DNA of 64,000 bases, taken from the NCBI RefSeq assembly GCF_029867415.1, contig NC_081186.1, positions 12,098,930 to 12,162,929 on the forward strand. The letters run 5' to 3'. Shown piece by piece: positions 48,750 through 61,085 of the stretch. This DNA comes from Vicia villosa. Lineage: Eukaryota > Streptophyta > Magnoliopsida > Fabales > Fabaceae. A program made the translations under genes and the position numbers. The notes below the pieces were generated by a model, which saw only the letters and a program-made list of their open reading frames with translations, did no database searches and was not told where the DNA came from. Numbering within the stretch: the stretch's first letter is position 1; each line of letters begins with the position of its first letter.

Positions 48750-49982
48750 TTAATCAATCTTGTCGTGACTAGGAATGGGAGCAGTGATTACTACAGGAGT
48801 CTTGGGATGATGGAGTTCAATTTTACCAGCATCTATCATGTCTTGATTCTTGTTCCTTAATGTCCAACAATTGTCGGTGTCATGTCCAGGACTATTGGAA
48901 TGATACGCACACCTTGCGTTGGGATTATAGCAAGGAGAGGAAGTGTTGGGATTCGCGGGAGGATCCTTTACAGTAATCAAGTTTGCTTTCAGCAGATATT
49001 GTAATGCTTGAGCCAGTGACATATTGATCTTTGTGAATTAACGCTTAGGTGCCTCTGTCTTGCGCCCTTGTTGTGGAACTGGTGTAGAGATTAGAATTGT
49101 CCCCACAGATTGGTTGTGTTCATTACGACTTTTCCGATTGTACACAGCATCAGCCATATGAGGTTCCTCAGGTAAGTTGAAGTCAATGATCTGGTCGTCG
49201 ATTAAATCTTGGATCTTATTCTTTAATAGCCAGCAATTGTTAGTGTCATGTCCAATGCTGTCGGAGTGATAAGCACATCTTGCATTAGGGTTATACTGAT
49301 GAGACAAAGTGTTAGGATTCTGAGGCGGATCCCTCAACGTAACTAGCCCTTTCTCCAACATCTGTTGTAATGCTTCAGCCAAAGTCATGTTGATCTTTGT
49401 GAATTGTCTTTTAGGCGCGTTATGTTTACGTTGTGGTTGTGATGCTGATGTAGAGATCAGAACTTCCCCAACCTGTTGGTTGCATTTGTCTCGACCTTTC
49501 AAATTGTGCACATCATTAGCCCTGTAAGGCTCTTCAGTTGAATTGAAGTTAATGATCCTGTCATCAATTAAGTCTTGAATCTTATGCTTCAATGGTCCAC
49601 AATCCTCCGTGTCATGGCCAGGACTATTCGAATGATAAGCACATCTCGCATGGTACTTATACCCAGGAGTGGGGTTGGTAGGAAATGAATATGGAGGCAA
49701 TAGAGTTATCAAGTTCTTATCGAGCAGTTGTTGTAGAACTTGAGACAACGGCATCTGCAACGGAGTGAATGACCGCTTAGGTTTGGATTTCCATTTATCT
49801 TGCACACCTTGCTCCCTTTGTTGGTCCTTCTCCTTCTCGGTCAGAAGTGCCTTTAATTCTTCTTGCCCCTTGGCCATGTGAAAGATTATTTTCCGGAACT
49901 GGTTATTCTGAGCCTGAAGATTTTTGACAGATTGTTCGAGATCCATTTTCTCGCTGAAATAAACAGCGGAAAGATGAGGCAT
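48750..49982 (-). pseudogene. Element A: coiled-coil protein with three tandem CX2HX5HX4C zinc modules, one in-frame stop
   Basis: The ORF starts at 49982 or, more likely, at the Met at 49946 (MDLEQSVKNLQAQNNQFRKI). An N-terminal coiled coil (about residues 12-60) is followed by repeated modules of about 118 residues. Each has M-L-x-Q-x-LQ-x-LL, a DPP or LPP proline segment, a CHHC motif (CAYHSNSPGHDTEDC, CAYHSDSIGHDTNNC, CAYHSNSPGHDTDNC) and KIQDLIDD. The linker PKR-x-FTKIN precedes modules 2 and 3. A TAA near 49037 separates module 3 (Met at 49022, ends 48750) but the frame is unchanged. The module equals the nucleocapsid-like part of F Gag, while capsid is absent. It probably binds RNA or DNA; that is inference. 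Confidence 0.85.
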
Positions 49983-50254
49983 TTGTTTTTATGAAACCTG
50001 TGATGCGATGTTTGTGAATGATATGATTATGCATATGCAATGTTCTCAAGGAGTTAAAGGCTTTTTAACACATTTAAAAAAGAAAATAGAAACAAAACAA
50101 ATTAATTATTTTAATTAGAAACCAATGTATTATATGTTTTTGAAGTTACATCAAAGAAATACTAAAGAAATAATAAATAAAATAAAAGAAATCATTCTTC
50201 TAGTCGGCGCTTCCTCTTCAATCCTCTGATTTCTTCTTTATGGGCTTTGACCAT
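49983..50254 (-). other. Element A: spacer between ORF1 and zinc-module ORF
   Basis: About 270 bp, AT-rich, no reading frame. Confidence 0.6.
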
Positions 50255-51739
50255 CTAGTTCTTTTCTTGAATAAGCCTATCAATCTCTCGCTCCCATGAT
50301 TGTATTTGATCAGGTGAGATAAAGTCTTCAATCTTCCACTTGCGAGAGAAATAGTCAAGCATGCTATCTCGTTCTTTAGCATTAGCCACTAATACTGCTT
50401 TTTCTGCCTCAACCTTGTGTAGACGCTTTTCAAGATCAGCCTTTTCTTGTCTTAAGTGAGCAACGGTGGCAGCAAGGTCTTCGTTTGGAGCGGGTATATA
50501 AGGCTCCACTTCTACGTGAACCTCTGGAGGAGTGATCCTTGGAACAACAGGTGTGTCAGATGGATATGGTATGCCAAACTCGACGACTCGGTCATAAATC
50601 CATTTAAAGTAAAGATCTGAAGGAGCATGGACCCTTGTTCCCAAATCTCTTGCAGCTACCTTTTTTACTTCGTACCAAGCTTTAATGAAACACTTCTTCT
50701 TCTCGGTTGTACCTGAACCATAGTCAAAACTTTCCGCACTAAGATATATGGAGCGAGGCTTATCTTTCAAAGCAAAACCAAACTGATGTCGAGCAAGTAT
50801 AGGATTATAAGTAATTCCTCCTTGGGTGCCAAGAAGGGGCACATTAGGAAACTCTCCACAGTGATCAAATAACTGAACTCCCTCGAACTCTTTTGGATAC
50901 CAAATGATGTCATCATACGAAAGTTTCATAATCCTCTGAATCCAAGTTAAACCCTCTTCATTCTTTATTGCTGATCGGGGTAAGTGAGAAATAAACCACT
51001 TATGCAAAACGGAAATGCATCCTAGAACACAACCTCGTCTCTTTGTCACTCTGGCATCAATGGAATGTAATAAATCACCAAGTAGAGTAGGAACATGATT
51101 CTTGCTAAAGAAAAGTTTGATAGCAGCCCTATCAACAACTTTGTCGCAACGGTGAAACAGAACTTGTCCATATACCAACAGAGTTAGAACACTTTCCAAG
51201 GCATCCACGCTTAGAGCTTCAGCAAAGATCTTGGCTTTCTCGCATAAGAAATCCACGGGTATTCCAGAATAGTCTCTTTTATTGATCCAAACCTCGTTGA
51301 TTTCTGATCTTGGCAGGTGTAAAGCAGCAGCAATGTCTTCCAACTTAGGACCTTCTTCCTCACCATTGTAAGGGATTTAATCAGGTATGGGGATGTCCAT
51401 TATATGAGAAAACTCTTCCAACGTAGGTACCAGTTAAAAATATCTATAAGTAAAACAATGGAGGAGAGGATCATAAAACTGCATCATAGAGTTGAGGAGA
51501 GCTTCATCCACTTTGGTTCGCATTAAGCTTATCAGTTTGTTGAGAGGCTCAGAAAGAACGAGAGAACCAGTAATATCATCACATAAGAGTCTCAATGTAG
51601 TAGGTACTTTCTTGAAATTGAGGAAGAAAGGCTTTCGGATGAGAATTCCCATATTCAAATAACATGCAAAACAAATTATGGTTAAAAGACCTTTTTCTCC
51701 TTGAGATGGGTTAGTCATGTCATGAATGCATGTATGCAT
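50255..51739 (-). pseudogene. Element A: ORF1 (plant-mobile-domain / DUF7745-like), two in-frame stops
   Basis: One frame runs from 51739 to 50255 (about 494 codons), broken only by TAA codons near 51434 and 51378. Landmarks are shared with F ORF1: MMQFYDPLLHCFTY, PTLEEFSHIMDIPIP, VLTLLVYGQVLF, NHVPTLLGDLLHSIDA, HCGEFPNVPLLGTQGGITYN, ILARHQFGFALKDKPRSIYL. The C-terminus is a coiled coil (DLAATVAHLRQEKADLEKRL). The uninterrupted 362-codon part (51343-50255) could still make a protein. F and A ORF1 proteins are clearly diverged, so these are different families. ORF1 function in Ogre elements is unknown. Confidence 0.88.
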
Positions 51740-52360
51740 GATGCATCATAGAAAAACAAATCCACACAAATCACACAATTTTTGGCTTAAGGCTTGCATG
51801 GAGTCTGGTCAGGTGTCCTTCCCAAGGGTATTTCTATAGATAAGGAGATTTCAGCAACAGGTTCTATAAGTTATCCAGAATTGTCAGCCCTTCTAAAGCA
51901 CCCTCGGACATGATGCATTTGCACCATACAATGATACTTTGAGAGAGAACCTATCTGAATTGTAGCATCGGGTAGCGACTAGTTCTTAACATTTGTCAAG
52001 AGTAGTCCCCCCACTACGTTCCTAAAGGCCAGGATGGGTTAAGGGTAACTAAAGGTCCTTGAGCTCCGGCGCACCCACAGACACATACATAGACCTCCCT
52101 CATTTAAGAAAGGTGTGCATATGCTATGGAGTCCTAACTCAAGTGTGAACTTCATATTGACTCATCTCCCACATATGTGAAAGAGGTCGCCATGACTATG
52201 CCACTCCTAATCTTAAGTGTTCTTGAATCCGGGAATAGGATTCGTCCTTCATTAAATTTCCAAAACGCCCCTGAAAAATAAAACAAACAAAGCAAACAAT
52301 AGAAAACATTTAAAGTGAATCCTAAACTTTTAAGGTAACCCCTCTTTTATAAGAAAATTC
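51740..52360 (-). other. Element A: leader between PBS and ORF1
   Basis: No reading frame. It holds AAGGCCAGGATGGGTTAAGG (about 52025) and CCGGGAATAGGATTCGTCC (about 52231), both similar to the B leader; candidate cis-acting RNA signals. Confidence 0.55.
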
Positions 52361-52378
52361 TCCCCAGCAGAGTCGCCA
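52361..52378 (-). promoter_or_regulatory. Element A: primer-binding site
   Basis: Minus strand TGGCGACTCTGCTGGGGA, 4 nt from the LTR end at 52383. Confidence 0.93.
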
Positions 52379-52524
52379 GTTCTGTAATACGGTGAACTGA
52401 CTTTTATATCGAAATGTCGCGGATAGCAAGAGTCGCCACCGGCTTTTATTTTATCCAAATATCGGAAAGGCTAAAAGAATAGCAAAAACCTTTTAAATAA
52501 AAACAGGGTTCGGGGGGTAATTAT

Positions 52525-52571
52525 GCAAAGGGAAGGTGTAAGGCACCCTTTGCATCCATGGTTTTCCATGG
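52525..52571 (-). promoter_or_regulatory. LTR A (5'): conserved double hairpin
   Basis: GCAAAGGG (52525-52532), 13-nt loop, CCCTTTGC (52546-52553), then CCATGG (52556-52561), TTTT, CCATGG (52566-52571). Confidence 0.78.
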
Positions 52572-55106
52572 GATCTTAATTGCTTTGCTCTTTGTTTTCA
52601 GAAATGTAGAAGAAAAAAGAATATGGACTCTAGCTCGTAAATGAGCGTAGCCATTTTGAAGGATTATAAGAAAGAATATGAAAGATTTTTAGAGCAAGGC
52701 AAAGCAATTAAGGGCAGTTACCTTATAGTTTGAAAAAGAAGTTCTTTTAGCCTTTCAGGGTGAAAGGGTCTATCCTTGCCATAAGAGGGCAGGAAGCCTT
52801 TCATTTGGAGGTTGAAGGGTCGTCGCATTATCGTTCGCCATAAGAATGACCCATGCCATAGAGAGGCAGGTAGTCTAAGGGAAGGATCAGAATAGCCTTT
52901 TCGTAGGCAGCCAAAGGATACCTCAGCCTTTTCGTAGGCAACTTCCGAGGGTCGAGATCATGTGTATCGAAGCCAGCATCATTAGGGACCATGATCTTAA
53001 TCGAGGCAACATGGCTAAGGTATCCTCGTATTCGAGGGACTGGCTATTCTGCAAAAAAACACAAGGCAACAAGGCAACAGGCAACATGCAACAGGCAACA
53101 GGCAACATGCATCAGGCAACAGAGAGGTTTACCCAAAAGTGTGCGTGTGTGCACCAATCATGTGGTTAGATTCAAATATTTATCTTATAGTTAAGTGATT
53201 CTAATTGAATTAACAAGTTACACTCCCTAGGTTTACTAACCACAGCAATTAATATTGATAATCAAAGCAATAAAGGGAAAGGGGAAAATGAAACCAGCGG
53301 GGGGAAAGGGAAATTGAAACTAGCAGGATAAATAGATTAATAAGTTTAACACAGGTAATAATTTAAATCAAGGTTTAGGGTTACCGATATTCGAAGCTTT
53401 GGCAATTGGCAAACCCTGAAAAATGGAAAACATAGAAAGCAAAATAGGGTGAGTGCATTATTAGTTCGGAGGCAAACATTACTAACCCTAAAAATAAAAG
53501 ATAAAAGGAATTAAAATAAATAAATAAAAGGCACTTAGCTTTGAATTTGATCTGATATGGTTGACAGTAGGAGGAAACCTCGGGGTTGACCCTGAAAATA
53601 TATGGCAAAAGCAAAGGCAGAAGAAAAGTGAATGTATGCATAGTTCAAAAAATGGTTTAAAGGGTAAACCCTAAAATAAAAGGAAACAAAATAGACTTTG
53701 AAATTAAGTTGAATACTTAGCTTCGGACTTTGAAGGCGTGTAGTCGGAAGGGATCTGAAGCGTCAACCCTGAAAAGACACAGAAAAGCAAGTATCTCAGT
53801 GTATGGACTGATCTTCGTAAACCCTGATTAGGGTACGAATTGAATAAGAAAATGCAAACGATTTAGTTAATTATTGGTCTAGCGACGTAATTAATTAAAT
53901 CGGGAAGAGAAAATAAAATCGAGCATGCAGGTATTTTTTGGGAATTTTTTAGAATTAAAATAAAATATATATGAATTTTTGAATAAGTATGAATAAATAA
54001 ATATGATTAAAATAAATAAGAAAATAATTTAAATAAAAGAAATTATTAATTATAAAAAAATAAAAAAATAAATAAGAATAAAAGAATAAAATAAAAAGAA
54101 AAAATCTAAATAATATAAATAAAATAAATATATTAAAAGAAAAGATAAGTATTAAATAAATAATTAAACAAAATAATTATTATTATTAAAAAAAAATGTT
54201 TTTTAGAAAAAGATATATGTTTTTTATATATATAAAAACATTAAAAAAACAATATATATTAATATATAAAAATAAATGGTTTTATGTAATTAAAAAAGAC
54301 AAAAAAAAAAGAAAACTTAGCTTGCGATCAGGTGTGGCTCACGCGCTTGGACTATGGTGTACCCTCGCTTCTAGATGCGTTGGATCTGTTGCCAGCATGA
54401 TCTGATGGTTGGATGTGAGAAGAGAGCATGGTACGCGCGTGTGGGGAATACACTGAATCAAAAAAAACCAAAAACAGACGCGCGCGCTTTTCTGTTTGAA
54501 TCCAACCAATGGAGTGCTGCCACGACATCATCTTCTTCGTTGAAAAACCCTGAAACGCGTAGCTTCGAATGGGCTACGAATTGGTTTCGTAGCGAATCAA
54601 CCTGCAAAACAAAAATCTCGTATACACGATATAAATTTGGCGCGACCTCATAGACGTGATCGTCCAGATCTCACGAGCTCAGTTATGCTCATCATTAGCC
54701 CTAATTTTACTTAATACAGAAAGCCCCAATTTCAAGCTTCAAGAACCCTACAATGGCGTTAGACTCAGATCAACACGTAAATGCAATTCAATCTCCAGAA
54801 TCCGTCAAAACATCATACCAAACACATATATGCAATTAAAATTCATGAATGATGCGTATATTTGTTGGATCGAGTTTAAAGAAAATTGATCAAACCGTGA
54901 GCCTTGGGGGTCGATTCTGGACTCTACGAACGATGGTGATGATCCGAATAGCTTTAGTAATCTTCACTGAACGTGTAGGGACCTTTGAATCTCTCTGAAA
55001 CTTCTCCTCATTCCAAAATCGTATTTGGACTTTTCTTTAATCTTGCACTCGGGTTAGGGTTCTCTTGAGGCTGCCAAAAACGTGAACTAGGGGTCTGAGA
55101 TTGTTG

Positions 55107-55116
55107 TATTTATATA
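55107..55116 (-). promoter_or_regulatory. LTR A: TATA box
   Basis: Minus strand TATATAAATA followed by CAACAATCTCAGACCCC. It is conserved in the 3' LTR near 21458-21468. Confidence 0.5.
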
Positions 55117-56281
55117 ATTGAGTGAATTAGGTCAGCAAATTTGATCAAAATCCAATCCAATCACTCTTTGCGAAATTGAAAAAAATTGATTCACATATGT
55201 TTCTATTTTAGTCTAATTTCAATCTCTTTCAATCCAATTTCATTTATGACTAATTTGGAACTGAATATTGAGTATTTTCTTTAATTAATGATAATTGAAA
55301 TTGAAGAGAAATCAAATCTTTTCAATTTTCTTTCTAAATATTTGATTAAATCATGATTTAATTGAATATTAATTCATATCAAATCAAGTTTTTAATCAAA
55401 TATTCGTGGCCTTCTGATAAGAGCTTCAAGATGACTTGTTTAGCAAGATTGGATCAAAAGAAATTGGGCCCATTTGAAAAAATATTCAAGTTTCTTCACA
55501 TTTTTCCCTCCAAAATAGTCCAACTTTGACAAGGCATATCTCTCTCATTTTTTGAGGTTTGGAAGTGTTCTAGGACTTTTTAGAAACCTTAGAGAGTCCT
55601 CTAACCAATGTGTTTGGTCTCATATCAAAATTCTTTTCCATTCTCTTTATATGTCCTTTTGAAAAAAGTGTCTTTTTGTTGACCTTTGAAAATGACCTAT
55701 AATGTTTTAGTCCATATCTCTTAAATGAAGCATTTCTGGACTTGGCATGTGATAGACAAAGTTGTAGAGAATCAAATTTCCTTCAAAATGAGCATTGGAT
55801 GGAAAATTTCTGATGTTCCATGTGGGAGTTATGGCTGGTCAAAGTCCAGTTGACTTTTCCTATAAAAAACCCTAATTTCGAAACCTTTTGATTTGTTGAT
55901 TTTTGATCTTTCCTTGATGAACCATGATCAATTCTTGATCAACTGGTGAATGATACTTCACTATTAGGATCTTGACAAAAAATCAGGAGTTTTGACTTTA
56001 CTTTGACCACAGCTGACTTTTAGGTTAACCTAATCGACTGTTGACTTTCTGAGCAATTGAGTGACCAATCCTTTGAATTGAGACTTGATACTTGTCATAG
56101 AGATAATGTGAGATATATTGAGCCACATAGGATGCCTTGGGGCCATAGATTCACTGATTTTCCCTTGAATGACCCAAACCCTAGTTTCAGAGCCTTGTAT
56201 AGGAGAGTGTGTCTTGGAGCTTTGTATATTGATTTGAATTTGTATAAGGGAAATAGTATGGGAAAATTTTGGGGTATGACA

Positions 56282-56286
56282 CATTG
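56282..56286. other. Right target-site duplication of element A (CATTG)
   Basis: Directly after the A LTR start; matches 15522-15526. Confidence 0.92.
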
Positions 56287-57094
56287 ATTTTGCGAGAGAG
56301 TGCCACCAGGAAATGGGCTAAAGGGGTCAAGCAAGTGTTGACTTCAAAGGGACCAAACAGGCATTGGCTTTTGTAGTGTTCTGCATATTTGTATTGATTG
56401 TAAGGATGCCAACAAGTATTGGACTTTCCGCTTCTAACTGCTGAGGATGAAGACCCTGACGGTTCTCAAGTTCATAAGTTGTTTAGCTCACAGCTGAACT
56501 TAAACTAATCGCCTCCTGATGAGGAGAAAATACCAATGCATAGTGTCTTGCCCTAGCATGTAGGACTTTGAAGAGATTAGTCTCGTAAGGACCTTTTGAT
56601 ATCTGTGCCTATCAAACCAACTTGCCCCAGTATCATGAACTTTGAAACCGTGCCCCTGCATGGCATGTGTTAGAGGTAGCTTCGCTTGTGCTTGGGCGAG
56701 TGCCCCTGATTACTCAATATTTTGAGAGATTCTTCGAATCTTTACCTGATTGCCCAAGATTGATCAAAAACTTACTCGATAGAGTATTCAAATATTTCTG
56801 TGCCCCTGAGGGTGATCAGCCTTTGAAATATTGTTGCCTCTTCTCAACGGAGTTCTGAAGACAACTTGTCCTTCGTGAGGATAAAATTTTCCATCTGAAG
56901 TTCATTGTGGAAACTTTCTTGATGTCAGGCAGTTGTTCATATGCAAAGAATGTTTATTATGAGAAATATAATTCTAATGCAAAGAGTATGTTTGTCTTGA
57001 AGTATAAAATAACTTTATGAAAGGATGTCGTAACATCGATTTTTTTTAAATAAAGATGGTGTGATACCAACTCAAGCGTTTAGTGGATCTCCTA
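56287..57094 (-). other. Element C internal, continued: non-coding
   Basis: Resumes the C sequence interrupted at 15526. No gene. It shares TGCCCCTGA-type phrases with the comparable A region (47150-47240). Confidence 0.5.
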
Positions 57095-58120
57095 AGAGTC
57101 AGCTTACTGTATTCTCGTTACTGTATGCCTTCGAATAAACCCTGCTTCAATTAGGACTTTTAAGGGTTGTAACGTGGCCAGGTTCACGGTTTAAGAAAAA
57201 AGGTTTTTTAGGCTCAAATTATTTAGTGCCCACCCCCTTCGTGATGTTCTCCAATCCTAAGTTCAGTTAACTTGACACGAGCATTCATCTTTCTAGAGGA
57301 ATTTGAGATGATTGGGGAATCAATGAGGAGTTCGGACATGGCAGTCACTTTACCTTTTGTTTCTAGTGTCTGATCACACGACTTTGTCCTTACACAACAA
57401 TTTCATTATCATTTCCTCTTTTTTCCCCTTTTCTTCTTTTTTTTGTTTCCCTAACTTTTGTCTGGACAAATTCTTTTGAATTTCGAGTTGGATGTCCAGT
57501 GGGATGCCCTAACTTTTGCCTAAGTCACTTATTTTCAAGTTGTTGACTTAGAGGGCTTTCTCTTTTTTATTCATTCTTTTATTTTTTTGAACAAGTCATG
57601 TGATTCTGCATTGTCTGATTTGTTGGAAGTGCATAATGACTGCCTGAGTCTTTGATTGATGAAGAATTACCATTGTGGTATCGCCATTTTTGACCTCTTG
57701 ATGTGAGGGATAAACCACAGCGGCTTTGATGTTGGTCTCGACCTCCTGATGTGAGGGATAAATTTGATGTCTCGACCTCCCGAGGTGGGGGATAACCATT
57801 GTGGATTTGACTTTCCTCAACCTTTTGAAAGATAACCATTATTGTATCTTTGGATGTGTGCTCCTGATGAATTTTGAACGCTCGATCAGGTTAACTGAAT
57901 ACTACCCTGCCCCTGGGTTAAATGTGAGGGTTTTTTTAGAGAAAAGAAACTCCTACTTCGAAGGCTCAAAGGGGTTAACAAGGGTCTATCTCCCTTATAT
58001 CTCCAGTGTTTAGGGATTTGAAACAATGCCTGTACATCATCAACAGGGTTCTACTCAAAAGCATACCATTTGAGGTTATTGGTATTATGTTCATCATTCT
58101 CCCTTCGGAGTTATCATGCT
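57095..58120 (-). other. Conserved non-coding block, element C
   Basis: Homologous to the blocks in A and B: GGGTTGTAACGTGGCCAGG, CAGTGGGATGCCCTAACTTT, GGCTCAAAGGGGTTAACAAG, GAAACAATGCCTGTACATC. A CTCGACCTCCTGATGTGAGG-like triplication (57690-57790) is specific to C. Confidence 0.72.
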
Positions 58121-59600
58121 TTATTAACAGGAGCTAGTACCACAAAAAGCATAGAAAAACATATAAGAGCAAAAGCGAATGGATTTTTTCAAGACAAACA
58201 TATCCAATGCATTATGATTATAGTTCAAAAACAAACAAGTTTTGCATGCAACAGTAATTCACAAAACAAGAAAGCTTAAACATGAACATGTGTGATGATT
58301 TAAGAAATTGTCAATGTTGAGGAGATTCTCTCTGTATGGACTTATTGCTTCAAAAGATCCGTTGCGTCAAAGGAGAACTTCAATTCTAGCCTTCAGGTGC
58401 AAATGTGATAGCCTTTGAGTAAATCAGGTCTTGTACCTTGTCTCTGAATTACTGACAGCCTTCAATCAGATAACCAAGTGCCCTAACATGGAAAACACAC
58501 CAAGCACTACGTCAGAACACTTTAGACCACTTCCTGGAAGAATATTTCGGCAAAGTCATACAGAAGTTGCAAGTGTCCAGCTTTAGGGATTTGAGTTGTG
58601 TCAGTGGTGCACATACTCAAGATACAAGGCGTCTTGCTTATCCCTCGGCCGGGAGCCTAAATACAGCAACTGGAGTTGTGAATGCTTTAGCGATTTGAGT
58701 TGCCAATGATGCAAACTCAAGAACTTGGAGTCTTGCTTATCCCTCGGTTGGGAGCCCCAAATATAGCTGCTGAAACAGAAAGCACCATCATGAATGGAGG
58801 AAACTTGTATTGCTATCAGCGAACAACAATAACCTCTTCCACTTGGTCATCAAAGTCGTTACTTGGAACACAAAATAATTGTTGTGAAGGAAACCTCTGG
58901 CAGTACCAATTGTAAGTGATTCTCATGAGTTACTCCTCGAGGAAGAACAAACATTCTACTTGCGGTGGATGAAATGGGATTAACCAGTGGAAACCATTAT
59001 GAATAAACTCAAACATCTTTGTATCGAGCAAGTCCTAGGCTCTTTGTACCTCAACACCTTGTAAGACTTAACATTATGATCAGGTTCCCCTAGCACGGAA
59101 AACACCTAGCATTGTCATCGAAATCAGGAGAGCTATCTGTGGTGAGAAACACCCAAAGCAAGAATCTTAACCGATTGAAAATCCATCAAACAGGAAAGCA
59201 ACTGAACACTAGGCATGGGGATTACATCAACTTGCTTCTTACTTTTTCTGTCTTTGTTGACAAGCAAGGTTGCTGAAAAGGAAACTCCAGGAGGAGGAGG
59301 TGCCTTTGCAGATCACTCTTGATTACTGTCTGGCAGAAGATTCTGGCGAAGTCACGCGGAATTTGTAATGCTCTAGGGATTCGAGCAATGCAAATGGTGC
59401 AATGTTCAAGATAGACAATGTCTTGCTTATCCCTCGTTCGGGAGCCCCAAGCAACTTCAAAGACTTACAGATCCAACATCACGACCAGGTGCCCCAGAAT
59501 AGAACTCACACTTAGTGTCATCATCATCAAGCAGAGAATCCGTAGACATCAACACAGTACGGAGCTTAACCAGTTGCAAATAAAGCAAACATAGAAGCTA
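58121..59600 (-). pseudogene. Element C: degenerate gag zinc modules in repeated segments
   Basis: Minus strand 58505-58455 reads CVFHVRALGYLIEGC (second His replaced by Tyr) followed by a stop and RDKVQDLI. Minus strand 59515-59467 reads KCEFYSGAPGRDVGSV (both His and the last Cys lost). A third, weaker relic lies near 59105-59070. Around them a segment with GTCTTGCTTATCCCTCG-T-GGGAGCC recurs at about 58632, 58731 and 59418, and a flanking stretch recurs near 58533 and 59322. C thus once had several modules like A, now non-coding. Confidence 0.6.
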
Positions 59601-60254
59601 CTGAGCATAAGATACGTCCTTATAAATACCCCTAATTGATATTTCTTCCTGGTCACCCCACAAAGTTGTTTCATGAATGATCTTGGAGCATACAACAGTG
59701 ACAAACCAAGTCTATGAGTCTGGAGAAAGTACCAAATCTGAATAAGAGACCCTTGATCTTGAACACTTTTTATGCATGAGATGTATGAGATGCATGATAG
59801 GAATGCAATGCCATGTTCATTCGATTTCCAAGAATCCTCATATTTTGATTTTTTTAGAAAGCAAGAGATGGAAAAGCTCAACACGAGGCTTAAAGATATG
59901 ATTCCTTGGAAATGAAAGGAACATGTATGCTAGTTATATTTTGTACATCATTTTTGGAAAGTAAATATGCAATGATGCAAAATGGTGGGAACCACAATAC
60001 TGGATATATCTGATGATGCCGAGAAATCACACGGCACGAGTTGAAAGGTTCAGCATGGTTTCGGACCACCACACAAACCACAAGTCACCAACAGAACAAG
60101 TTACCATCGGAACCAGAACATATAGTCACCAACACACTAGAATAGAACATAGATTACCACTTGAACGAGAGCCATAGTACCCCATGAGCAGGAACCAATA
60201 GTACACTCGAACAAGATCAACGGTAACCCACGAACAAGAACCATGGTAACAACC
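59601..60254 (-). other. Element C internal near its 5' side: non-coding, cut by D
   Basis: No frame of note. CAACC at 60250-60254 is the presumed left TSD of D. The C PBS and 5' LTR are outside the window. Confidence 0.5.
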
Positions 60255-61078
60255 TGTCGCACCCCAATTTTTGACCTAGTCTTTTTCATATAATCATATG
60301 GTATTTCATCTGCATGCAAATCATGGCATCGTTGCATATTTTAGAAAAAAAATTGACTTTTATTAAGGTCAACAAAAAATAACTTTGCATCAACATTCTG
60401 GCATATTTTATTTAGTTAAGTTTTGAATAGATTTCTTTTATTATCATTTTAAGATATCAAAAATAGGTGTTTTATTTCTTAATTTAAATTCTAAAAAAAA
60501 ACGTAGGTTTAGTTTTAAATTTTAGTTTTGAAATTTTATTTATTTTATTAACATTATTTATTTATTTTATTTTTATTATAGTAGTTTAGATTATTATATT
60601 TTAAATTTAGATTAATCTTTTTCTTAGTCCAAAAATATAGTTTGTTTTATTATTTCCATTTTTACTTAGGCCCATTCTATTTCTTAGTTAGGGCCCGATT
60701 ACACTTTTTTCTCCTAGCCCATTTTATATTTATTTTTCAATACAACAAAACAAACAAAAAAAAACCAATCTATTCCTTTTGTTAAACAAAAAAAATAGTA
60801 CCGAATTAAGAAAACAAAACAAAAAAAACTTGATTTGTCCAAATCTTCTCCCTCCCACGCCTATTGCCTCTGCTCCAAAACCAGTCCACTTCTGTCCAAA
60901 TTTCCTGCCGCACTGTCACTCCAAGACAAGCTTCAAAACAAGCCAAATCTTGCATCAAACTGAAACAACAAACCTGCATAACAAAAAGGACCAAAACAGT
61001 TACCACAATTGTTCAAAAACTCTTCAATTTTCCCCCCAATTTCCATCTCAAAATTCAGATTCAAACCCTAATCTCAAC

Positions 61079-61085
61079 TATAAAA
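61079..61085 (+). promoter_or_regulatory. LTR D: TATA box
   Basis: TATAAAA preceded by AATCTCAAC and followed by an A/C-rich leader. Confidence 0.5.

Larger units (their letters stand above)
15527..56281 (-). mobile_element. Element A: non-autonomous giant Ogre derivative, complete but split by B and E
   Basis: Both LTRs, PBS, PPT and a perfect 5-bp TSD are present, so this is one insertion spanning 40.75 kb. Removing solo LTR E and array B leaves about 14.5 kb: 3' LTR 3,871 bp, internal 6.7 kb, 5' LTR 3,899 bp. The internal region holds ORF1, a triplicated zinc-module ORF, a conserved non-coding block, PBS-complementary motifs, 70-bp and 40-bp tandem repeats. No protease, RT, RNase H or integrase was found, so its mobility would have needed proteins from another Ogre. 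The two LTRs differ by indels, such as an (AT)n expansion near 17349-17398 and about 50 bp near 55290-55337 absent from the 3' LTR. Confidence 0.9.
52383..56281 (-). mobile_element. Element A: 5' LTR, 3,899 bp
   Basis: Minus-strand start TGTCATACCCCAAAATTTTC at 56281, end GTATTACA at 52383. PBS-like decamer at 52429-52438, double hairpin at 52525-52571, TATATAAATA on the minus strand at 55107-55116 (U3 about 1.17 kb). It is uninterrupted and shows the empty site of solo LTR E at 54589-54593. Confidence 0.95.
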
